Positions 7,582 to 16,475 of a stretch of 64,000 bases of DNA are shown piece by piece (the stretch's first letter is position 1; each line of letters opens with the position of its first letter). The notes beneath the pieces are model-generated. The model worked only from the letters and a program-made list of their open reading frames with translations. It ran no database searches and was not told the origin of the DNA. Where the stretch lies: contig NZ_VWOX01000001.1 of the NCBI RefSeq assembly GCF_008629675.1, forward strand, positions 434,001 to 498,000. The letters are read 5' to 3'. The translations under genes and the position numbers were made by a program. The stretch comes from Roseiconus nitratireducens (GTDB lineage Bacteria; Planctomycetota; Planctomycetia; Pirellulales; Pirellulaceae).

Positions 7582-9303
7582 ATGATTGTTCGCCCAAGCA
7601 TTCTGTTTGTTGCCTTTTCGGTGCTATCGCTGTGCTTTTCGTCGGATGCCCGCAGCCAGAAGATTGATACCTGGATCACTCAGTATGAAGCCGACGTCCG
7701 GACGCTGGATCGTCGCTTTCGACTACCACTGGACACGGAAGCTCGCACCTACCGGCAACAAATGGTCCAGGGCTGGTTGACCCAATTGGCCGACGTGGAT
7801 TTTCAGTCACTCGATCGCATCGGTCAGATTGACTACCTGCTGTTGCGGTCCGAGTTGGAATACCAATTGGCCAACGATCGCCTGGAGTGGGATCGGGATG
7901 ACGCAGCTGCTGAGTTGTTGCCCTACTGGAGAGACTTGTTGCAGTTTTGCCAGGATCGCGAGAACGTCAATCCGATCGACGCAGCACAGACTGCTGAGGT
8001 GCTGGATCGGGTTGCCGCGGCCGCGGAGCAAGCGTCTGCGGGCGTTGAGACACTTGATCCGTCCGATAGCAGTGACGCCGCGACCAAGAAACGGCTGGAC
8101 GGCTTGCGGGCTGCTCAGCTGATTGGCGACCTTCAACGCTGTGCGAGCGAGGCGAATCGGTTTTACGCCGGCTATGACCCGGAATACACCTGGTGGGCCA
8201 AGCAACCGATGGACCGCCTGGAAAAAGCCTTGAACACGCATCGCGCCGCGATTCGCGAGAAACTGGTGGGTGTTCCCGAGTCGGATCAAGAAACGATCAT
8301 CGGATTGCCAATCGGAGCCGAGGGCCTGGAGCTTGAACTGCGCCACGAATGGATCGCCCACACGCCCGAGGAATTGGTTGAACTGGCGAAGCGTGAAATG
8401 GCGTGGTGCGACAATCAAATGGAGATCGCATCGCGTGAATTGGGATTTGGCGACGATTGGCGGGCGGCGATGGACCACACAAAGTCGCAGCACGTTCCGC
8501 CGGGTGATCAACCCAAACTAATTCGAGATTTGGCTTGGGAAGCGATCCGATTCTTGCAGACGCACGATTTGGTGACGGTCCCGCCGTTGGCGGCCAACGG
8601 ATGGCGGATGACGATGATGTCGCCCGACCGTCAACGTGTGAATCCTTATTTCCTGGGCGGTCCAACCATCATCGTTTCCTTCCCCACCGATGAGATGACT
8701 CATCAAGAAAAACTGATGAGCATGCGAAGCAACAACGAACATTTCGCTCGTGCGACGGTTCATCACGAATTGATTCCGGGCCATCACCTGCAGCACTACA
8801 TGCTGCCTCGCCACAAACCTTACCGGTCGGTGTTTAGTACCCCATTTTGGATCGAAGGTTGGGCGCTCTACTGGGAGATGCTGTTGTGGGATCTGGATTT
8901 TGCCCAAAGCGCTGAAGACCGCGTCGGAATGTTGTTTTGGCGTAAACACCGCTGCGCGCGGATCATTTTTTCGCTCAGCTATCACCTGGGAACGATGACA
9001 CCGGAGCAGTGCATCGACTACCTGGTCGAACGGGTTGGGCACGAACGTTCCGCGGCCACCGCGGAAGTGCGTCGATCGATCATGGGCGGCTACAGTCCGC
9101 TCTACCAGGCCGCGTACATGTTGGGGGGACTTCAGCTTCGCAGCCTGCACCGCGACCTGGTGGAGAGCGGCAAGATGACCAATCGCGATTTTCACGACAG
9201 CGTGCTGCGAGAGCACTCGATTCCCATCGAAGTGCTCCGCAACTACATGACGGACGTTCCGCTCCAGAGCGACATGCAGCCGAGTTGGCGTTTTGACGAC
9301 TGA
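7582..9303 (+). CDS. Secreted DUF885-family putative metallopeptidase
   Basis: 573 residues from the ATG at 7582 (a TTG three codons earlier is possible). A signal peptide covers residues 1-24. The DUF885 hallmark H-E-L-I-P-G-H is at residues 395-401, followed by H-L-Q-H-Y, and later E-G-W-A-L-Y-W-E, both typical of this gluzincin-like family. Length and order fit full-length DUF885 proteins (about 550-600 residues). These are presumed zinc peptidases acting outside the cytoplasm, but few have been characterised. It stands alone, with inverted-repeat elements on both sides. Confidence 0.88.
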   Translation: MIVRPSILFVAFSVLSLCFSSDARSQKIDTWITQYEADVRTLDRRFRLPLDTEARTYRQQMVQGWLTQLADVDFQSLDRIGQIDYLLLRSELEYQLANDRLEWDRDDAAAELLPYWRDLLQFCQDRENVNPIDAAQTAEVLDRVAAAAEQASAGVETLDPSDSSDAATKKRLDGLRAAQLIGDLQRCASEANRFYAGYDPEYTWWAKQPMDRLEKALNTHRAAIREKLVGVPESDQETIIGLPIGAEGLELELRHEWIAHTPEELVELAKREMAWCDNQMEIASRELGFGDDWRAAMDHTKSQHVPPGDQPKLIRDLAWEAIRFLQTHDLVTVPPLAANGWRMTMMSPDRQRVNPYFLGGPTIIVSFPTDEMTHQEKLMSMRSNNEHFARATVHHELIPGHHLQHYMLPRHKPYRSVFSTPFWIEGWALYWEMLLWDLDFAQSAEDRVGMLFWRKHRCARIIFSLSYHLGTMTPEQCIDYLVERVGHERSAATAEVRRSIMGGYSPLYQAAYMLGGLQLRSLHRDLVESGKMTNRDFHDSVLREHSIPIEVLRNYMTDVPLQSDMQPSWRFDD

Positions 9304-9415
9304 GATTCCGCCTGGCGATGACGCTTGGGCGCGAAGGCGAGAGCCACGGCCGTGACCGCGGCCAGGGCCGCCGGGGCTGGGGGGATTTGGGGCGTCCACT
9401 TTCAATAAAAAACAC

Positions 9416-9514
9416 CAGACAGCACCACTTTACATGAGCCGCGTGGCGCTAGCCGCGGGTTTTCTCGCCTCAACCGGCGGCTAGCGCCTCGCCGCTCATT
9501 GCACCGCAAATTAC
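9416..9514. repeat. 131-bp inverted-repeat element, decayed copy
   Basis: Matches the copy at 55153-55283 in the forward sense from the CAGCACCACTTTACATG start through the GCTAGCCGC...GCGGCTAGC inner palindrome, but its right end is lost. Just before it (about 9393-9415), a fragment of another element end in the opposite sense (GTCCACTTTCAATAAAAAAC) suggests a nested or rearranged insertion. It lies between the convergent DUF885 and symporter genes. Confidence 0.7.
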
Positions 9515-9567
9515 TACTCGGGCGCATACTATGGTTGCGTTTTGAACCCGCCGTCGGGCGACGGCGG

Positions 9568-11334
9568 TTACGTGTCGTTGGACGATGCTCCGCGATGGAC
9601 TTTGAAACGCCCCTCGCGAAGGCTTTTCTTGTACGTGTCCAACGATCCGATCGCGAGGTACCCGAGTGCCAGCACGATCGGGATGTTGGACCAGAGCATG
9701 GCGCCGGTACCGAGGTCCATCAACATCATCATGTGGTTTGCATCTTCGATCCAATTGGCGGCGTAAATCACACCGACCAGAAAAGCCAATTTGAAGGGAA
9801 AGACACTTCGGTCGCCGAACAGGTAGACCATCCCCTGCTCACCGTAATAGCTCCAGGAGATCATGGAGGACACGGCGAACAACCAAGCAGCCAAAGTGAC
9901 CAACCAGCGGCCCAGACCCGGGAAGTCGCGATCGAACGCGAATCCGGTGAGTTCCGCGCCCGCGTATTCGCGATAAACCTCCGCCGACTCCAGCGTCACA
10001 TCGGTAACGGCTCCGTTCCAGTTGTCTCCGTTCTCAGTGACCGGAATCCAGTTGATCGTTGTGGCCGCGTCGTCATCGGAACGAATCTCACCGAAAAACT
10101 TCACTCGCCCGCTGCCCGATTCCCGATGCGAGGCACCGCCGACTTTGCCGACAAAGTAGAACCGCGAACCGACGGTCCAATCACCCGACGGGTCGATGGG
10201 AAGCAAGGTTGCGTCATCCGAGGCATCGATCGTGAAGGCGGTGGGAGTCGCCTCGGCTGCTTCATCGCTCGGGACTGCTTTGATGGCAACCGGTCCGTTG
10301 AACGAACCGACCGCGGCACGGTTCCAGGTTTGGGTCGACAAGATCACCAAACCGGTGACGGTGCAGATGCAAAGCGTGTCGATGAACGGCCCCAATCCGC
10401 CCACGATTCCCTCCCGCGCGGGTTCATCGGTTTTGGCCGCGGCGTGGGCGATCGGAGCGGAGCCCAATCCGGCTTCGTTGGAGAAAAATGCCCGTTTCAT
10501 TCCCTGGATGAAAGCCCAACCGGCGCTGCCACCGATGAAGGCGCCTTTGGCCTCGGTGGGCTGAAAGGCGGACTGAATGATCGAATTCAGGATACCGGGC
10601 AGTTCGCTCATGTGGACAGCCAGCACGGTGAAAGCCGACACAAGATAGAGCAGGCACATGAACGGAACGAGTTTTCCCGCGACGCTGCCAATCCGCTTGA
10701 TGCCTCCGACGATCACCAGCCCCACAATCACCGCCATCACGATGCCGGTCATGACCTTTGGGACGGCGAAATAGCTCTCGGTGAGTTCGGCGACACTCCA
10801 CGCCTGGAACATGTTGCCGCTCGTGAACGTCGCGATGACCAGGGTGATGCAGAAAAAGATGCCGATGCAACGCGCCACGACGCTCCAAACGCCGCCCCTG
10901 CTCCCGACGACCGCTTCGACCACCCACATGGCTCCGCCGTGCGGGTTCTCCGGATCGGTCGTGTTTCGATACATCATCGCCAGCGTGATCTCGACCGATT
11001 TGAGCGCCATGCCCAAGATTCCGACGATCCACATCCAGAACAATGCTCCCGGACCGCCCACGCCGACCGCCAACGCGACACCGCCAATGTTCCCCAGCCC
11101 CACCGTGGCCGAAAGTGCCGCGGAGAGCGCCTGAAAGTGGCTGATGACACCCGGATCGTCCGGGTCGTCGTAGACCCCGCGGACGACTTGAACGCCGTGC
11201 GTCATCACCGTGAACTGGATGAAACGAGTCCAGATTGAAAAAAGCACCCCGCAAGCCAACAGCACGTACGGTGTCCAAGGACCCCAGAGGATGCTGTTGA
11301 TTGAATCCAGAATGCCAAAATCAAAGTTCATCAT
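9568..11334 (-). CDS. AGCS-family sodium:alanine (amino acid) symporter with extra domain
   Basis: 588 residues. The order of motifs is that of AGCS (alanine/glycine:cation) symporters: an N-terminal W-G-P-W-x-x-x-L-L, A-L-S-A-T-V-G-L-G-N-I-G-G-V-A, G-G-P-G-A-L-F-W-M-W, F-F-S-N-E-A-G-L-G-S-A-P-I-A, and W-S-Y-Y-G-E near the end, with about ten membrane helices. Usual members are 440-500 residues; here a hydrophilic segment of about 120 residues (roughly 340-460) is inserted before the penultimate helices. The ATG overlaps the TGA of the upstream D-aminoacylase/beta-lactamase gene by 4 nt, so the transporter is probably made together with it and may take up the released amino acid. Confidence 0.92.
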   Translation of the reverse strand: MMNFDFGILDSINSILWGPWTPYVLLACGVLFSIWTRFIQFTVMTHGVQVVRGVYDDPDDPGVISHFQALSAALSATVGLGNIGGVALAVGVGGPGALFWMWIVGILGMALKSVEITLAMMYRNTTDPENPHGGAMWVVEAVVGSRGGVWSVVARCIGIFFCITLVIATFTSGNMFQAWSVAELTESYFAVPKVMTGIVMAVIVGLVIVGGIKRIGSVAGKLVPFMCLLYLVSAFTVLAVHMSELPGILNSIIQSAFQPTEAKGAFIGGSAGWAFIQGMKRAFFSNEAGLGSAPIAHAAAKTDEPAREGIVGGLGPFIDTLCICTVTGLVILSTQTWNRAAVGSFNGPVAIKAVPSDEAAEATPTAFTIDASDDATLLPIDPSGDWTVGSRFYFVGKVGGASHRESGSGRVKFFGEIRSDDDAATTINWIPVTENGDNWNGAVTDVTLESAEVYREYAGAELTGFAFDRDFPGLGRWLVTLAAWLFAVSSMISWSYYGEQGMVYLFGDRSVFPFKLAFLVGVIYAANWIEDANHMMMLMDLGTGAMLWSNIPIVLALGYLAIGSLDTYKKSLREGRFKVHRGASSNDT

Positions 11335-14192
11335 TGGTCGACAGTCGGTGGATCCTGAGGCTTTGGCCAGTTGGTGACTTGGTCGGCCATTTCGTGAAGC
11401 AAGCCGGCGATGGCGCGGCCCAGGTGCGAGGCGTTGGGGCTGACGCGTGAATTCAACAGCGCGACGAAATTCTTGCCATCGTTGCGACGGATCATGATCG
11501 TTGCGGTTCCGGATAGCGAACCGCTGTGCGAGTGATTGACTTTTCCGTCGGCGACCACTTCATTGCTCCAGCCCAGTGAATAAAAGCGGTCTTTCTGATC
11601 GCCGTTTTCGTCGTGTCCGGCCAAGCCTGGCGGGCAGGCATACATCGATTCGATGCTCTCACGGCTGAGGATCGGGCAGTTGTCAGGATCGTCAAACGCC
11701 GAAGCAAACTTGGCCAGGTCCGTGGCGGATGCGATCCAACCACCGTGTGAATCCATCGCTTCCAGGTACCAGCCGCCATAGGGCCACGGGACCGTTTGGT
11801 TCAGGTCGTCCGCGAAGACTGACTCCGCCGTGCCCGGATGATAATACCGAACCTCGTCGTCCGCCCGTCCCTCCAGATGCGTAGCTCCGATCCGCATGGT
11901 TGTCACACCGATCGGGGCCAACACATGCTCTTTCACATACTCGTCATAGGGCTGTTCGGATAGTGTTTCGATCACGCGACCGAGCAAACAGTAGCCGAAG
12001 TTGGAATATGCGTAGCGTTCACCGGGCTGAAAATCGAGAGGCTGCGTCAGCATGGCTTTGATGACGGTCGCAGGCCCGGCGGGCGGATCGACGCCGACTT
12101 GATTGGCAAATCGCACCGATTGGAACATGGCGTCAAATGACTCGTCGCGGTCCCAGCCGCCACGATGTTCCAGCAAATGCCGAATCGTGATCTCTCGACA
12201 GCGGGGATCGAATGCATCACCGGCGGACTGGATGTCGTCCTCGAAATCCAGCACGTCGAAGACTTTGTCGTCCGCATTCAGCTTGCCTTTTTCGATCAAC
12301 TGCAAGATTGCCACGGCCGTGATCGGCTTGGAAATGCTTGCGATTCGAAACAGGCTGGCGGGCGTGACCTGCTGGCGTGCGCCGACGTCGGCGTACCCGT
12401 AGGCCCGGGCAAAAACCACCTTGGATTGATCGGTGACGGCGATCGAGGCGCCGGGGATACGGTGCTGACGCATGAAATCTCGCATCGCCTGGTCATAGTG
12501 GGCAAAGCGATCATCCTGCGGCCCCGCGGAGACATTGCAGGCGGCCGTTTCAACGTTGTACCCGGGACCGCGCAACACCCGTCCCGGGCGTTCTCCGGTG
12601 TACTCGCCGTCACGAAGGACCAAGCGTCCGTTGACGACGACATCTCGGACGCCTTCGGACACCGCGTGCGGATCTTTGAAATCCGCCCGGTCCGTCAAGT
12701 GTTCGTAGTCGAAGACGATCACGTCCGCGGCCTGCCCCACGGCGATCCGACCACGATCGTAGGCCATCACGTTGTTCGCCGCGGCCGCACTGGCCTGCGC
12801 GACGGCACGCTCCAAGGAGATCGCCCCCAGGTCGCGGACATATTTGGAAAGCAGGCGAGGAAACGATCCGTACGCGCGGGGATGGGATGCCGATCGGCTG
12901 CCGCCCGCGGGGCCCACGTCGGTGCAGAATGAGACAAATTCCTGCTGCATTGCCAAAATCTTGTTGGCATCGGACATCGTCTGTGGCAAGGCGAACGCAC
13001 CGCTTTTGACGAGCTGAAAGAATGTGTCCCAGGGGTCTTCGCCAACCGCCTCGGCAATCTTCGCAACCGACTTTCCGTCGTGATCAGCGTATCGCGAATC
13101 GTTGCTTCGGCCGATGACAATCCGATCCCAATCGGAACTGGCGTGTCGAAACCAGTTTTCCCAGCCGTCCGAACTCTCCATTTCGGTCCGGATGGTTTGT
13201 CGCAAGTCTGGATCGTCCAGCTGGGCCAACAGTTGCTGGCGACCGTTTGAGAAATGGCGTGGATGAATGAGTGCGGCGATGCCGAGTCCGTTGTTGATGT
13301 AGGGGTAGATATCCGCGGTGACTTGATGCCCCTGCGCGCGGGCGGCCTTGATTCGCGCGATGGCGAGTTGCATTTTGCCCCAGTTTTGCATCCCGGCGGC
13401 TTTGAGGTGAAAGATGTGAACCGGCGTTTTTCCTTCGCGTCCAATTTCCAGTGCTTCGTCGATGGCCTCGAGCAACAAGTCGCCTTCGTTTCGCATGTGC
13501 GTGTAGTATCGCCCGCCGTGCGTTCCGGCCGCGGCCGCCAAGGCTGCGATCTCCCGGGTTTGTGCATACACCGCTGGCGGATAGATGAGCGCTGTGGAAA
13601 CTCCGATCGCACCCGCCTCCATCGCTTCATGGACCAGCGATTGCATCTCCGTCAGTTCTTCGTCGCTGGGTCGCCGCTCGACATCCCCCAAGACGATCCG
13701 CCGGACCTGCGTGTGGCCGATGGTTTGGACCAGATTGACAGGCAAGCCTTTCGATTCGACCAGAGTGAAATACTCCGCCATCGTCGTGTATCCCTGACGC
13801 CGGCCTTCCTCGGGACCCAGGGGCGCCGCGGAGCCGCCCTCGCCGGCGTTGATGGTCGTGATGCCCTGAGTCAGCAGATTGATCGCCGTGTTCGGGTCTT
13901 CGATCATGGGCGAGGCGGTCTGCCCCATCATGTCGATGAATCCGGGCGACACGATCATCCCGCGAGCGTCAAGCAACTCTTTCGCGTCCGCTTCCGGGAT
14001 CTGGCCGATCCTGACAATGACTCCGTCGTCAATTCCGACGTCGCCCACGTACCAGGGAGCCCCGGTCCCGTCGACGATCCGCCCCCCTTGGATCACGAGA
14101 TCAAGTTGCTGCTCGGCCCTGGCGTTGGAGCTGAGCGGCAAGATGACGAGTATCGCAACGGCGACGTGGCGACGAAATGACTGGGGACTCAT
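11331..14192 (-). CDS. Secreted fusion: D-aminoacylase-like amidohydrolase + serine beta-lactamase/DD-peptidase domain
   Basis: About 953 residues from the ATG at 14192, where a clear signal peptide begins (cleavage near residue 27); the ATG at 14213 is also possible. Residues 30-560 are an amidohydrolase of the N-acyl-D-amino-acid deacylase type: G-G-R-I-V-D-G-T-G-A-P-W, the Y-T-H-M-R-N-E and H-I-F-H-L-K-A-A-G metal-site histidines, the late Asp in C-T-D-V-G-P, and Y-G-S-F-P-R-L-L. The canonical H-x-H is replaced by M-M-G-Q (88-91) and the usual N-C-G Cys by E-G-G (118-120). Residues 590-950 form a class C-like beta-lactamase domain: S619-I-S-K622, Y-S-N, and H-S-G-S late. It is the first gene of an operon with the AGCS symporter. 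The likely role is scavenging D-amino acid derivatives in the periplasm (inference). Confidence 0.9.
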   Translation of the reverse strand: MSPQSFRRHVAVAILVILPLSSNARAEQQLDLVIQGGRIVDGTGAPWYVGDVGIDDGVIVRIGQIPEADAKELLDARGMIVSPGFIDMMGQTASPMIEDPNTAINLLTQGITTINAGEGGSAAPLGPEEGRRQGYTTMAEYFTLVESKGLPVNLVQTIGHTQVRRIVLGDVERRPSDEELTEMQSLVHEAMEAGAIGVSTALIYPPAVYAQTREIAALAAAAGTHGGRYYTHMRNEGDLLLEAIDEALEIGREGKTPVHIFHLKAAGMQNWGKMQLAIARIKAARAQGHQVTADIYPYINNGLGIAALIHPRHFSNGRQQLLAQLDDPDLRQTIRTEMESSDGWENWFRHASSDWDRIVIGRSNDSRYADHDGKSVAKIAEAVGEDPWDTFFQLVKSGAFALPQTMSDANKILAMQQEFVSFCTDVGPAGGSRSASHPRAYGSFPRLLSKYVRDLGAISLERAVAQASAAAANNVMAYDRGRIAVGQAADVIVFDYEHLTDRADFKDPHAVSEGVRDVVVNGRLVLRDGEYTGERPGRVLRGPGYNVETAACNVSAGPQDDRFAHYDQAMRDFMRQHRIPGASIAVTDQSKVVFARAYGYADVGARQQVTPASLFRIASISKPITAVAILQLIEKGKLNADDKVFDVLDFEDDIQSAGDAFDPRCREITIRHLLEHRGGWDRDESFDAMFQSVRFANQVGVDPPAGPATVIKAMLTQPLDFQPGERYAYSNFGYCLLGRVIETLSEQPYDEYVKEHVLAPIGVTTMRIGATHLEGRADDEVRYYHPGTAESVFADDLNQTVPWPYGGWYLEAMDSHGGWIASATDLAKFASAFDDPDNCPILSRESIESMYACPPGLAGHDENGDQKDRFYSLGWSNEVVADGKVNHSHSGSLSGTATIMIRRNDGKNFVALLNSRVSPNASHLGRAIAGLLHEMADQVTNWPKPQDPPTVDQ

Positions 14193-14499
14193 CGGGGCCG
14201 GCCTTGGAATCATGGAAGGGATCAATCAGGTGGGAAGCTTTGGTAGGATCACGCCCCGGTTCCGTCCGTCCACGGAAAATCGCAGGGCTGGCGGGTATTG
14301 TAGCGACCTTCGAACAGGCCGAGCGTCAACGTGACGCGGTTAGCCCTCGCTGGCCCTAAAGCCTCGTTGAAAAGGAGGGCCAAAGATGACTGCATGCGTT
14401 ACAGTCGCGACGCGACGAAAGCCGCCTGCCGTCGGCGTGGTCCATCGGGCGGGATTGGAAGTTCAGAAGCCGAACGGTCCGGTCTGGTCTATGATGTGA

Positions 14500-14640
14500 A
14501 ACAGGGATGGTTCCGCGACGCTTGGCGATCAGCTCGTCGACGCATTGGAATTGTCCGCGTCCCAGCGTCGTCGCGTTGACGCGTTGCTGACCGAAACCTG
14601 GCAGTCGTACCTGCCGCCATCGCACGGGGCACCGGAGTGA
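14500..14640 (+). pseudogene. Possible 3' remnant of a lost gene overlapping the next start
   Basis: A stop-to-stop frame of 46 codons with protein-like composition (G-D-Q-L-V-D-A-L-E-L-S-A-S-Q-R-R-R-V-D-A-L-L) but no start codon other than rare ones. Its TGA overlaps the GTG start of the next gene as GTGA, the usual layout of coupled genes. It looks like the C-terminal tail of a deleted upstream partner. No family can be named; moderate to low confidence. The rest of 14193-14499 shows nothing recognisable. Confidence 0.3.
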
Positions 14641-15944
14641 AACGGATCATCATTGCAAGTTGCACTTCGTTCTTGCTGGTCATGTCCGCATCGCGGGGGT
14701 TTGCTCAGCCGGACTCGGATCGGACTCCCTCGCCCGACGTCGGATTTGACTCGACTCGCGTGAAATTTGTCCAGTTCTATCCCGTCGAGGACGCGAAGAG
14801 CATTCAAATCGGAGATTGTGGTTGGGTCGGCGATCGTTTGGTGGTCTCGGGAACCCGGTTCGACGGTGAAGAGAGTCGCTTGTGGATGATGTCGCTTGAC
14901 GAATCCGGTCAGCAGCAGTGGTTCATCTTGCTAGATCCGATGCGACACAATACGGACCACCTTCACACCGCGGGGATTTTTGCGTATCCACGCCCGTTCT
15001 CCAGGGACCCTTCTGAAACATGGTCTGCCCTGGTCGTCCGTCGCGGCGTCGATACCGGGATCCGCTATGTTTCAAAGGACGGCAAGGTGAAACGGGAGAC
15101 GGAGATCGGCCGAATCGAACAAACGGATGGGACATTGTGGCTGTCCGACGAGAGGATTTACGCTTTCGGATCTGGAGAATTGAATCCCGATTCGATCGAC
15201 AACGCTTGGATCGCTCGTTTGAACGAGCACGGAATGTTGCAATGGAAAACGCCGATTGTGTTTGACGAGTTGCCCAGCGAGGTGGTGGGGAAAGAACCGG
15301 CTCCAGGTGCGAAGCGATACGGTGGCGGCCTGATCGCGGGCGGAATCCCACTTGCCGACGGGACGCTCTTATTTTCCGGTGCGCATCGATACGGCACGAG
15401 CAAGTTTGGTACCGGACCGTCCGACCTATTTTTGGTGCGAATGGATGAAGCAGGAAACGAACAGGACCGGCATGTTCTCGAAGCTCGGCGGGTCTGCTCG
15501 TCACCGGGAATCGCCGAAGTCGATGGGAGTTTGTTTGTTCTTTCAACGCCCCAGGGATTTGGGAGATCGCTGAAGGAAGGTTACGACATCAAGTTGACTC
15601 GATTCGACAATCAATTGAATCGGGTGTGGGAAAAGGATGTTCAAAACAGCTCCTCTCATTCCTTCGGACGGTCGGTGCTGTTGAGCACGGGCGACCAGCA
15701 CGCACCATTGTTTTTGGCATCGCCCCTGATTGAGAATCGCTCGACCTTCATTCGCGCCCGGTGGCTGGGGCTGGATGGTGAGCAAGTCGATCAGACCGAC
15801 ATCGAACTCAAGGAGAGCCCAAACACCGTTCTTGGGGCAAGCATTGTTCGGGACGGCGAGGTCTTTATCGTGGGGCAATCTGGAAGGGCCGGGTTTCTGG
15901 TGATTCGCATGCCTCTGGTTCCTCCGAAGAAGCCGAATTCGTAG
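14637..15944 (+). CDS. Secreted beta-propeller-like protein of unknown function
   Basis: 435 residues with a GTG start at 14637; the signal peptide runs to about residue 23 (S-R-G-F-A-Q). The body is a series of beta-rich segments, with units such as W-I-A-R-L-N-E-H-G-M-L-Q-W, F-L-V-R-M-D-E-A-G-N-E and I-K-L-T-R-F-D-N-Q-L-N-R-V-W-E-K that resemble the strands of SBBP/PQQ-like propellers, where a value is described and then a source variable. No catalytic or haem motif is seen. It has no co-directional complete neighbour. Function unknown. Confidence 0.75.
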   Translation: MKRIIIASCTSFLLVMSASRGFAQPDSDRTPSPDVGFDSTRVKFVQFYPVEDAKSIQIGDCGWVGDRLVVSGTRFDGEESRLWMMSLDESGQQQWFILLDPMRHNTDHLHTAGIFAYPRPFSRDPSETWSALVVRRGVDTGIRYVSKDGKVKRETEIGRIEQTDGTLWLSDERIYAFGSGELNPDSIDNAWIARLNEHGMLQWKTPIVFDELPSEVVGKEPAPGAKRYGGGLIAGGIPLADGTLLFSGAHRYGTSKFGTGPSDLFLVRMDEAGNEQDRHVLEARRVCSSPGIAEVDGSLFVLSTPQGFGRSLKEGYDIKLTRFDNQLNRVWEKDVQNSSSHSFGRSVLLSTGDQHAPLFLASPLIENRSTFIRARWLGLDGEQVDQTDIELKESPNTVLGASIVRDGEVFIVGQSGRAGFLVIRMPLVPPKKPNS

Positions 15945-16197
15945 GCGCGGTGCGTGCTACTTGGATTCCGTAGCGACCGGCGGCAATCCTTCTGGTCCCG
16001 CGCACCGCTGCGCGTGGCGACATGAACGTCTCAGTCGACGGATTTCAAAACAATCCAAGAGGCCGCGATGAAGGTTTCGTGATTCCTGACTGATGGGAGC
16101 GGATGGGCGTGGTGGAAGCGGTTGGGGGAGCGTACCGTCTTGCCACCAGGCGATTCTTTTCAATCGCTGATCGTTTTGTCCGTCGAGGAAAACCCAA

Positions 16198-16433
16198 TGA
16201 CTCTCATGCCACTGTTGCTCGTTGCCAGGCTTCGTTTGGGTCGTGCAATTCGGAATCTCTACGATGGCGTCATGGCGGGTGAAAGTTGGGCGATCGTCCT
16301 CGCAATGGTTCTAGGCCTGGTGGTCCTTGCCGCCGGCGCCTACATCGCTTTCCAGGCTTACCAGGAAGCCAGCGATGATTCGGAGGATGTGGGATTGAGC
16401 GCCGAAGAAAAGAACCTGATGAATCGGTTTTAG
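16198..16433 (+). CDS. Small single-pass membrane protein
   Basis: 78 residues from the ATG at 16198, selected because GAGGAAAA lies 8 nt upstream; the frame is open further 5' but without a good ribosome binding site. One hydrophobic helix (W-A-I-V-L-A-M-V-L-G-L-V-V-L-A-A-G-A-Y-I, about residues 30-50) is followed by an acidic tail, D-D-S-E-D-V-G. It converges with the DUF4261 fusion gene 42 nt away. No family recognised. Confidence 0.5.
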
Positions 16434-16475
16434 TCTTTGTGCGTCGGGCAACGGAACTTGGCTGACCGAAACAAG

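Noticed and set aside
11331..14192. Possible misassembly joining D-aminoacylase and beta-lactamase genes
   Set aside because: One uninterrupted frame with a normal linker region; no stop, start or frameshift between the domains.
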